A DNA stretch of 20,764 bases from the IMG/VR virus record IMGVR_UViG_3300042988_000480, positions 1-20,764 of that record. One strand, 5' to 3'. Made by a program: the position numbers and the translations under genes. The notes under the pieces were generated by a model. It was not told where the DNA came from, ran no database searches, and worked only from the letters and a program-made list of their open reading frames with translations. Positions 15,563-20,764 of this stretch are shown here, piece by piece. The stretch comes from a virus. Each line of letters opens with the position of its first letter. The first letter of the stretch is position 1.

Positions 15563-15958
15563 TTAAGTTGTCTTTACTTCAAAGTTCATCGAATAACAAG
15601 TGAGGTTATTCGCATCTTTACCTAGGTATATAGACCCGCTCCCGAGGGAGAGTACAAAGACTAAAAGAACTCCATCGGATATTACCCCTGCTGTTCCTTC
15701 CAGGTAATTATTAATTGCCACAGTATTATTTAGTGCCGTGGCAGGGTCCGAGTGTCTAACAACGACTTGGACCTTGTTCCTCTGGACAAGGGGTAATTTA
15801 CTTCCTATCCCTCTATTTGGAGGGGGGCCTTGATACCCTGTAACTACGGTGCAATTGAAAGGAGTAGATGGACTAAAGTCCACGAATATGCTACTTCCTA
15901 ATGTGCCGTAGCCACCGGTTTGCAAATATGTTGCAATCGCTTCCTGTGCACTAGCCAT
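15563..15958 (-). CDS. tail terminator protein
   Basis: 131 residues with the layout of tail terminator / minor capsid proteins that cap the tail tube: N-terminal helix (MASAQEAIATYLQTGG), a central VQVVVRHSDPATALNNTVAI helix-turn region, NNYLEG, then strands to the end. In siphoviruses the terminator gene directly precedes the tube gene, as here. GGAG six bases before ATG is the ribosome binding site. A C-terminal hydrophobic stretch (VLLVFVLSLGSGSIYLG) is a beta core, not a membrane anchor. Confidence 0.65.
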   Translation of the reverse strand: MASAQEAIATYLQTGGYGTLGSSIFVDFSPSTPFNCTVVTGYQGPPPNRGIGSKLPLVQRNKVQVVVRHSDPATALNNTVAINNYLEGTAGVISDGVLLVFVLSLGSGSIYLGKDANNLTCYSMNFEVKTT

Positions 15959-15969
15959 CTAAATCTCCT

Positions 15970-16281
15970 TCATTTTATACCTACGAAATGTAGGATTACA
16001 TAGCCTATCGCAGCGAACATCGCTGATACAAAGGCTATAACATAAGGTGTGAGGGAGGATTTTACGTCCTTAGCGCCACTGTTATGGCTTTCTGCCTGCG
16101 TCATCCTTGACTCCAGCTGTCCTATACGCTGGTCCAGGGCTCGCTGCGCCATCCTGTCTTCAGCAACCATCCCATCCATCTTAGCTTCGACTGCCGTCAT
16201 CTTTGCTGTTAAATGCTCGCAAGTATCGTAGAGTCGTATCAAGTAGCCTTCTACTGATGTCGGTTTGATTGCCCCGGCCAT
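15970..16281 (-). CDS. coiled-coil protein with C-terminal membrane anchor
   Basis: ATG 16281 is chosen because AGGTGG lies five bases upstream; a GTG at 16290 would overlap that site. The 103-residue product has a coiled coil at about 15-65 (LTAKMTAVEAKMDGMVAEDR, LDQRIGQLESRMTQAESH), then a single membrane helix near the C-terminus (YVIAFVSAMFAAIGYVILHF). This plan resembles XhlA-type holin accessory proteins of bacterial phages, but could equally be another envelope-associated viral protein. It follows two other small membrane-protein genes, suggesting a shared function such as host exit. Confidence 0.6.
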   Translation of the reverse strand: MAGAIKPTSVEGYLIRLYDTCEHLTAKMTAVEAKMDGMVAEDRMAQRALDQRIGQLESRMTQAESHNSGAKDVKSSLTPYVIAFVSAMFAAIGYVILHFVGIK

Positions 16282-16290
16282 TGGTACCAC

Positions 16291-16563
16291 CTAGCGTTTT
16301 ATCGTTTTTATGCCGAAGATATAACCACATGCCATGAAGGCTAGGTCTCTCAACGCATCAGGTGTTCCGGTTTGTATTACTAGGTAGCAATACGTAATCA
16401 TTATGAGGAGGACTATCGAGAAAGTTCTAGCGCCCGACATTTTAAAGTTCCCTATCTGGAGAACTCCTTCATCAGGGGTATAACTCGTTTCGGTAACCGG
16501 TTTTTCTTCTTCCTCCTCTTCGTCTTTAGCCTTTAGCACGGGGCACACTACATCTTGTGCCAT
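16291..16563 (-). CDS. small membrane protein, holin-like
   Basis: 90 residues. A strongly acidic N-terminal part (KDEEEEEEKP) is followed by a membrane helix (FSIVLLIMITYCYLVIQTG) at about 48-66 and a second, weaker one (LRDLAFMACGYIFGI), then a basic end KTIKR. Two helices with a charged tail are compatible with a holin or a holin partner; sequence alone does not prove this. AAGTGAT lies six bases before ATG. Confidence 0.55.
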   Translation of the reverse strand: MAQDVVCPVLKAKDEEEEEEKPVTETSYTPDEGVLQIGNFKMSGARTFSIVLLIMITYCYLVIQTGTPDALRDLAFMACGYIFGIKTIKR

Positions 16564-16569
16564 GGGTAA

Positions 16570-16839
16570 TCACTTTGCCAGCATCTTCTGTATCTCTTTC
16601 AGGAGTGGCTCGAACTTAGCCAGCTTCGCTGAAACTTCTTTAATCTCTTCTGGTGTGACTTTCTCATCGGCTAGGACCTTCTGTATCTCTACCAGGACAT
16701 CAGAGACTGCGCCTACGAACTGAGCCGCTTCACCCATTACCTTGAGTGCTCCGCCATACTGTCCGTGGTACTTAGCAGCGAGTGCACCGACTACCAGGGT
16801 TAGCCCTGTAGCTACTGCAATCATCATTGATGGGTCCAT
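16570..16839 (-). CDS. small membrane-anchored helical protein
   Basis: 89 residues: an N-terminal membrane helix (MMIAVATGLTLVVGALAAKY) followed by amphipathic, charged helices (VLVEIQKVLADEKVTPEEIK, AKFEPLLKEIQKML). No family recognised with confidence. Located within a run of three small membrane-protein genes. AAGGTG upstream is the ribosome binding site. Confidence 0.6.
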   Translation of the reverse strand: MDPSMMIAVATGLTLVVGALAAKYHGQYGGALKVMGEAAQFVGAVSDVLVEIQKVLADEKVTPEEIKEVSAKLAKFEPLLKEIQKMLAK

Positions 16840-16841
16840 AA

Positions 16842-17270
16842 CTATGGCACCTTGAAGGCGGGATTCTTAGCCCTGAGATTTCTAATTGCCAGGAGTTCTA
16901 GGCCATCTGTGCCGAACTTGTCATGCCACTCTTTCCTGTCATAGTTGGTGCCACCATTAGCGCCCTTGAGCCTTATCCAGTCTCCACCATAGGTATCAAC
17001 AATCTTCTTGACTGACTTCTCATTTATCTCTGCGCCAATGATAACATCGTCAGGCTTAAGCTCAGACTTCTTGACTGACCTGAAACCCTCATCTTCCTCA
17101 GCATCTAAGACCTCAACGCGCTTGATAAACTGCATTGGGTCAAGCCCTGGAACCATCACTGTGGAACCTGCTGGAAGAGCTGCCTCTTGTCCAGTCCAGG
17201 GTAGACACTCTAGCCAATTGCCGTCCTTATCATAGCCGTTCTCGTCTCTTGGAACTAATTGTTCTGACAT
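16842..17270 (-). CDS. hypothetical protein, 142 aa
   Basis: A soluble, acidic protein, starting MSEQLVPRDENGYDKDGNWL. The middle has a VPGLDPMQFIKRVEVLDAEE stretch and the end is basic (AIRNLRAKNPAFKVP). No enzyme motif, membrane segment or family recognised. It lies between the tail completion gene and the membrane-protein genes; two bases separate it from the next gene, so it is probably translated together with them. GGAG lies nine bases before ATG. Confidence 0.65.
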   Translation of the reverse strand: MSEQLVPRDENGYDKDGNWLECLPWTGQEAALPAGSTVMVPGLDPMQFIKRVEVLDAEEDEGFRSVKKSELKPDDVIIGAEINEKSVKKIVDTYGGDWIRLKGANGGTNYDRKEWHDKFGTDGLELLAIRNLRAKNPAFKVP

Positions 17271-17276
17271 TTTAAT

Positions 17277-17633
17277 CTACTCCATTACTGCATCCTCAAC
17301 TGAGGCTTGCAGCTTTGCTTTAATTCTTGAATGCATGGTAGGAACTAGTTCATTGAACGCTGTTTCCAGGAACTTAGCTTGTCCTACGGGGTGGTTCAAC
17401 GATAGGTCCTCGTGCTGCCTAGCGGCATACGAAGAAGCTGCTCCACCATAACCGACTGTGACTTGCATCAAAGTTAAATCTGATTTGACTACGCATGAAT
17501 CTCGAAGTGTTCCAGAGTCTACTGGACACCGTTGCTGAGATAAGCCCTTTATCTCGTTTCCTAGGACCTTCATGACTCCTAGGACCTTCTTTGCTATCTT
17601 CATGTCAGCGTCTTTCTGCCACATGAACCTCAT
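17277..17633 (-). CDS. tail completion / minor capsid protein (HK97 gp10-like)
   Basis: 118 residues with the hallmarks of the gp10 / Minor_capsid_2 group: an N-terminal helix, the CPVDSGTLRDSCVVK motif (PxxTGxLRxS type), then VGYGGAASSYAARQHEDLSL NHPVGQAKFLETAFNE, matching the family pattern YAxxQHE...G.xKFLE. Such proteins join head and tail. AGGAGG, overlapping the preceding gene's stop codon, lies five bases before ATG. Position between adaptor / closure genes and tail genes agrees. Confidence 0.8.
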   Translation of the reverse strand: MRFMWQKDADMKIAKKVLGVMKVLGNEIKGLSQQRCPVDSGTLRDSCVVKSDLTLMQVTVGYGGAASSYAARQHEDLSLNHPVGQAKFLETAFNELVPTMHSRIKAKLQASVEDAVME

Positions 17634-17635
17634 AT

Positions 17636-17794
17636 CTACCTCCTAGCGTAGAACCTCTCATCTAGGATGGTCTCTATGACTTCTTGTATCTCATAGAGTT
17701 CGGTTGTATTTAGATGGCTGAAGTTCTTACGCCACTTCTCCATGAGAAGCATTAACTTTGAATCTCTTCCAGTCTTGTCTTTTCCACTGCTCAT
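17636..17794 (-). CDS. small hypothetical protein, 52 aa
   Basis: A short frame with AGGTGAT upstream of ATG at 17794 ends three bases before the next start; its final codons and stop supply the AGGAGG site of the next gene. The product starts MSSGKDKTGRDSKLMLLMEK and is helical, ending LDERFYARR. No family recognised. Tight tiling and both ribosome binding sites support it as real. Confidence 0.65.
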   Translation of the reverse strand: MSSGKDKTGRDSKLMLLMEKWRKNFSHLNTTELYEIQEVIETILDERFYARR

Positions 17795-17874
17795 CTGGTA
17801 TCACCTAGATTTTAGCACTTTGTTGAAACGCAGTTAAAATCGAAATACGCATCAAACTGCAAAGTATGCGCGCT
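17795..17874 (-). other. short gap with weak inverted repeat
   Basis: Eighty bases after the phosphoesterase stop codon hold GCAGTT (17830-17835) and AACTGC (17855-17860), an inverted repeat with a 19-base loop and no T-run, and the AGGTGAT site of the following gene. I see no clear terminator or promoter. Confidence 0.3.
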
Positions 17875-18834
17875 TCATGGGTCGTATCTGATGAATTCGA
17901 TTGCGGGGTTTGTTAGCTTAGAATTGATGATTTGGTAGCTTAGTATCATGCCCGATACATCGGGGTATAAACCTCGCGACTCTAGGTAGGGCGTTTGCCT
18001 TTGGAAGCAGCCCATGCCGATTATCATCATTCCTAGATACTGTGGTAATACATGTTCCGTATGGCAATGTCCAGTCGCCATGATGTGAGGTACCTGACCC
18101 TTCTTATTGAAGGCTAGCTTCATTGCCAGGTCTTGAGTCCGCTTACTCCTAACGTCTGCGCATCCATTGGTTCCATGATATGCGTAGAGTTCCAAGCCGC
18201 CTCCAAGTGTAACTGAGCCACAGTCATGACCTAGGTATACAAGGTCGTCACGTTCCTCCGCGACCGCCTGTCCTATGTCTACGCATCCGTGCTTCTGTAG
18301 CGAGAAATCATGGTTACCAGTGATGAAGACGTTGGTATCGAATCCAGCCGGATAGTTTTCTACGATGTAATCTAGAATAGCCTTTGGTTTATGAAGGAAT
18401 TGCTCTGCTGCCATGTCTTCGTGCATATTTAAGCCATCAGACAAGTCTCCGAGGCATACTAGGGTATTTACATCGCGTCTCTTCGCTAATCGAACGAAGT
18501 CGTTTAGCTCATCGAGGCATTGATAATTGGACCCGAAGTGCAAGTCCGAGATGAAGGCAATCTTGTGAATCTGCTCGTCTTCTAGCTTGTTCTTCCTATG
18601 CTTAGTCTTCTTCGCAGAGCGGGGCGCTGCGATGCCGACTAAGTCGTTCCACATCTTATTGAAGAGCTTAGGAGTAACACCGACGAGGTAAGCAGCTTGT
18701 TCAAAAGAACCGCCGACATCGTATGCCGAGATGAGGTCCTGTCTTGTATACTTAACCTTGGACAAGTAATACCTCCGAAGGTCAATACGATTGCCCTCAA
18801 TAAGCATTGGGATGTTTTGTGTAATTAATCCCAT
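17875..18834 (-). CDS. HTH-metallophosphoesterase (calcineurin-like)
   Basis: 319 residues. The first 70 contain a helix-turn-helix-like part (YTRQDLISAYDVGGSFEQAA, VGVTPKLFNKMWNDL), then a basic linker (APRSAKKTKHRKNK). The catalytic domain begins at about 90 and keeps all metal ligands: SDLHFGS (Asp97, His99), GDLSDG (Asp130, Asp133), GNHD (Asn174, His175), YHG (His220) and GHCHTEH (His256, His258). It should be a di-metal phosphoesterase acting on nucleic acid or a nucleotide; the HTH part suggests DNA binding. It interrupts the head-to-tail gene run and has its own upstream TATA-like element; no Shine-Dalgarno precedes the ATG. It could serve DNA processing or host control rather than virion assembly. 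Confidence 0.85.
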   Translation of the reverse strand: MGLITQNIPMLIEGNRIDLRRYYLSKVKYTRQDLISAYDVGGSFEQAAYLVGVTPKLFNKMWNDLVGIAAPRSAKKTKHRKNKLEDEQIHKIAFISDLHFGSNYQCLDELNDFVRLAKRRDVNTLVCLGDLSDGLNMHEDMAAEQFLHKPKAILDYIVENYPAGFDTNVFITGNHDFSLQKHGCVDIGQAVAEERDDLVYLGHDCGSVTLGGGLELYAYHGTNGCADVRSKRTQDLAMKLAFNKKGQVPHIMATGHCHTEHVLPQYLGMMIIGMGCFQRQTPYLESRGLYPDVSGMILSYQIINSKLTNPAIEFIRYDP

Positions 18835-18850
18835 TTATATAATACTGAAA

Positions 18851-18864
18851 AATTTATTATATAA
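18851..18864 (-). promoter_or_regulatory. TATA-like promoter element
   Basis: On the minus strand TTATATAATAAATT is centred about 25 bases before the phosphoesterase ATG. With an archaeal TATA box this places the transcript start at or near the ATG, in agreement with the missing Shine-Dalgarno sequence. The same bases contain TATAAT, a possible bacterial -10, but no good -35 box is visible. Confidence 0.45.
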
Positions 18865-18879
18865 TGCCTAATTAAGTGG

Positions 18880-19032
18880 CTAACTGTCTCCAGTGCCTGC
18901 TGCTGTTATCCCGGTAATTAAAATCAATTGAGTTTTATATTGGTTACTTTGGTTACTTTGGTTATTTTCAATTTTCGCTATGAGTAAACCCATTATAACC
19001 ATTATAACCAAAATAACCATAAAGTAATACAT
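18880..19032 (-). CDS. doubtful 50-aa membrane peptide inside the repeat array
   Basis: A minus-strand frame of 50 codons reads MYYFMVILVIMVIMGLLIAK, then Asn-Gln-Ser repeats (NQSNQSNQ) and a short hydrophobic end. It would give a membrane helix and polar tail. However the sequence coincides with nine-base DNA repeats, and only a weak AGG precedes the ATG, so the frame may be a by-product of the repeats. Confidence 0.25.
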   Translation of the reverse strand: MYYFMVILVIMVIMGLLIAKIENNQSNQSNQYKTQLILITGITAAGTGDS

Positions 19033-19196
19033 GAGGGCCTTATGTACACTTTACATGTGTTCCCTATAGGAGATTTTTTTATGGTTATTTGTAACCAACT
19101 TTTGGGGAAATCAGCATCTGGAAACCCATTTTCCGTGTAATCAGCGTGTAACCAACGCTATCAGCGGACGTGTACTCATTTTCAGATTTGGTTACA
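18940..19196. repeat. GGTTAY / RTAACC repeat array (10 copies)
   Basis: GGTTAC or GGTTAT occurs at 18942, 18951, 18960, 19083 and 19190; the complement ATAACC or GTAACC at 18995, 19004, 19013, 19091 and 19148. The first and second triplets each have an exact nine-base period (unit TTGGTTACT, and ATTATAACC). About 0.25 copies would be expected by chance in this length. Such iteron-like arrays bind replication initiators or repressors. Confidence 0.75.
18959..19019. repeat. inverted repeat formed by the two triplets
   Basis: TGGTTATTTT (18959-18968) and AAAATAACCA (19010-19019) are perfect complements; with a two-base bulge the stem extends outward by six more pairs (TTACTT with AAGTAA). The loop is 41 bases. 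It could extrude as a cruciform or simply place binding sites in opposite orientation. Confidence 0.6.
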
Positions 19197-19201
19197 AGGA
19201 C

Positions 19202-19531
19202 TCAAATGCAGAATACGCTGAGTTCTACGACGCCTGCCTCGTTATAGTAGTGGTCCACCTTTAATACGGGCGGATACTTACCATCTGGAAGAACTACCTT
19301 GTATAACACGGTATAATTCAAGCTGCCTACCACGTATAGCCTGGCTTGAGAAACTACCTCTTGTCCTGCGTTGTTTCGAATCAATTTAGGGTGCATCTCA
19401 ATGTAACAAGGCGTAGAGACACCCGTTCCATAGCTAGGAGTCCCAAACTTGTCATAAGAGGTAAAGGGATAAATCATAATCGATGTATCCCTCCAGTCTG
19501 CGAAATCCTTAGCAAATGTGCCTACTTTCAT
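19202..19531 (-). CDS. head closure (stopper) protein
   Basis: 109 residues resembling the small head-closure / Minor_capsid_1 proteins: beta strands, STPCYIEMHPKLIRNNAGQE VVSQARLYVVG, then VLPDGKYPPVLKVDHYYNEA GVVELSVF. In related phages this protein seals the connector after DNA packaging and gives the docking face for the tail. It starts one base after the adaptor stop codon; GGAG lies eleven bases upstream. The usual next gene, tail completion, is displaced by the regulatory region and phosphoesterase. Confidence 0.75.
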   Translation of the reverse strand: MKVGTFAKDFADWRDTSIMIYPFTSYDKFGTPSYGTGVSTPCYIEMHPKLIRNNAGQEVVSQARLYVVGSLNYTVLYKVVLPDGKYPPVLKVDHYYNEAGVVELSVFCI

Positions 19532-20014
19532 CTAATCAAAGCTCCAGTGTTCTCTATCACCATCGGAGCCTTCGTCTCCATAGTTCTCCTGCATATCCCG
19601 GTAGAATTTAGCTGGGACTGCGAGGGTCGTTCCATTCTCCAGGCTCCTATCCCTGGGAGCTGCCGATGTAGTGAAGCTATAAGGCTGTGGGCTAACATTA
19701 GCGGAGTTAGTAGCGTTTCCGAACTCCTCGACGGCCTGTTTCCTAAATGAGTCCGCAATCTGTCCATACTTAATGGACATCGGACCTAAGGTCTTATCCG
19801 CCATCTGTGAGTACTTTGACGCTGCTGCTACGCATGCGTGGTGTGCAGCGAGGTGCCAGTTACCGTTTCCTTCGGCATTAAAGTAATCTAGCTCCTCATC
19901 TGCGAACATCGCATTAGCCCCTGAGCTGGAGACATCCGTGTCTCCTAGCATCAGCCTCAGCCTATCGACATCACTGTTAGTCGGGTCATAGCCATAGGTA
20001 TATGTTGGGGCCAT
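19532..20014 (-). CDS. head-tail adaptor (connector) protein
   Basis: 160 residues with the helical pattern of gp6/gp15-type adaptors: DVDRLRLMLGDTD, FADEELDYFNAEGN, LAAHHACVAAASKYSQMADK, then GPMSIKYGQIADSFRKQAVE. The last 60 residues are polar and probably flexible. Adaptors sit under the portal ring and hold the closure protein. AAGGTGAT lies four bases before ATG, just after the stop codon of the preceding gene. Order adaptor then closure is the standard one. Confidence 0.8.
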   Translation of the reverse strand: MAPTYTYGYDPTNSDVDRLRLMLGDTDVSSSGANAMFADEELDYFNAEGNGNWHLAAHHACVAAASKYSQMADKTLGPMSIKYGQIADSFRKQAVEEFGNATNSANVSPQPYSFTTSAAPRDRSLENGTTLAVPAKFYRDMQENYGDEGSDGDREHWSFD

Positions 20015-20024
20015 TTAAATCACC

Positions 20025-20764
20025 TTATGTTATTATAGCTGTCAGCACCCATCTCTGCAAGGTCGCGAAGTAGGTAAACTGCATCACGCCATACGAAGCG
20101 GTCGATGTATCCGCCTGTGAGCCAGAGCAGAATATCTGATTCGCAGCTGTAGATGTGGTCTGGTGGTAAGCAGTCATCGCCTTTGCGACGGTGTTATTGA
20201 GGACGGTTATTGTCCTGCCACCTACGCCTCCAGTGAATCCTGAGATTCCGAAGGCTGCTGTTGGGCCTGTGACTACGTACTCATTGACTCCAGCTGTTAG
20301 GGCTACGTTATCGTTCTGACCATCGGTTAGAGTGAGCGTGGCCTGTGTCCTGGCAATATCAATGTCTGCTGCAACCACTGCCCTGAATGCTGGCTTAGCT
20401 GCTGCTCCGCTTACTGGTCCTGCTAGGACATAGTTCGCGGTCTGCGTATCTAAGTCAATCTCCTGGTCAGTCAGCCCGAGAACAGCTGCGGCTGCACCGT
20501 CTGCTATGGTTGCTATGGTGTGGTGTGCATTGATGTTAGCTGCGTGGGCACTGATGTCTACACCATCAATGGTAACTCCGCCTGTTACGGAAAGGTTTCC
20601 AGTGAGGTTCTGAGTGCCATCTGCCAGGAGGTATGATGTGCTGTGCAGTCCATCGAGCATGTCAGCGTTTAGGTTAGATGTCACCGTTTTGCTGGTTACA
20701 ACTAATGGCGCTGTGCCGTCTGCGACTGTTGACACAACTTGGCTACCAGACAGATTACCAGTTG
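20025..20764 (-). CDS. fibre-like or decoration-like virion protein (5' end outside window)
   Basis: The frame is open to the window edge, so the N-terminus is missing; the GTG at 20735 is not a needed start. The visible 245 residues hold repeats typical of fibres (TGNLSGSQ, DGTAPLVV, NLNADMLDGLHS, LTGNLS), a helix-poor middle with ANINAHHTIATIADGAAAAV, and a beta-rich end (LTLTDGQNDNVALTAG, GGRTITVLNNTVAKAMTAY). The NLNADMLDG motif is shared with the S74 fibre far downstream. Its place just before the adaptor suggests a head-associated fibre or decoration, but a tail role is possible. Confidence 0.65.
   Translation of the reverse strand, partial: TGNLSGSQVVSTVADGTAPLVVTSKTVTSNLNADMLDGLHSTSYLLADGTQNLTGNLSVTGGVTIDGVDISAHAANINAHHTIATIADGAAAAVLGLTDQEIDLDTQTANYVLAGPVSGAAAKPAFRAVVAADIDIARTQATLTLTDGQNDNVALTAGVNEYVVTGPTAAFGISGFTGGVGGRTITVLNNTVAKAMTAYHQTTSTAANQIFCSGSQADTSTASYGVMQFTYFATLQRWVLTAIIT

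Larger units (their letters stand above)
18835..19201. promoter_or_regulatory. gene-poor regulatory region upstream of the phosphoesterase
   Basis: This 367-base stretch breaks the morphogenesis operon. It holds the repeat array, a large inverted repeat, a TATA-like element near its left end, three ATCAGC copies (19110, 19140, 19160), and two tiny frames of doubtful status. It is AT-rich in its left two thirds. Likely roles are promoter and operator for the phosphoesterase and downstream genes, or a replication origin. Confidence 0.6.

Noticed and set aside
18940-19020. CRISPR array
   Set aside because: The repeat units are only nine bases and directly adjoining, with no spacers.

Overview
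This window is part of a tailed double-stranded DNA virus (Caudoviricetes). It is two converging blocks: a short plus-strand block of small early or replication-type genes (1-3222) and a long minus-strand morphogenesis block (20764 down to 3330). They meet at a hairpin terminator near 3223-3262. The virus appears siphovirus-like: tail-tube, tail-chaperone and tape-measure genes are present and no contractile sheath is seen.

Host: uncertain. Archaeal leanings are an XPF/ERCC4-type nuclease with a helix-hairpin-helix end, a very compact thymidylate synthase of the size found in methanogens, GGTGA-rich ribosome binding sites, and TATA-like elements about 25 nt before two start codons that lack a clear Shine-Dalgarno sequence. 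Against this, there are well-formed hairpin-plus-T-tract terminators of bacterial style. I would call it a virus of an archaeon, or of a bacterium that shares genes with archaea. No integrase, tRNA, CRISPR array or insertion sequence was seen. Terminase, portal and capsid genes must lie outside the window.

Plus block: the 3' end of the ERCC4 nuclease gene, five small tightly packed genes of unknown role (one with a Cys cluster), thymidylate synthase, a probable promoter/operator, an OB-fold (single-stranded-DNA-binding-like) gene ending in a terminator, a Cys-rich mini-protein and a coiled-coil protein.

Minus block in transcription order: fibre-like or decoration-like protein (cut by the window edge), head-tail adaptor, head closure protein, a 367-bp gene-poor region carrying a dense GGTTAY/RTAACC repeat array, an HTH-metallophosphoesterase, a 52-aa protein, tail completion protein, four small genes (three encoding membrane-anchored proteins), tail terminator, two paralogous tail-tube proteins, the tail assembly chaperone pair (two overlapping frames that need a +1 or -2 shift), tape measure, an S74-chaperoned fibre, the tail hub, and three tandem paralogous collar-domain fibres.

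Most notable: a candidate UUU-C +1 slip in the tail chaperone gene; the repeat array with a large inverted repeat upstream of the phosphoesterase; a duplicated tail-tube gene whose second copy carries large extra domains; terminators folded around stop codons; and three adjacent collar fibres that each keep two HxH motifs.
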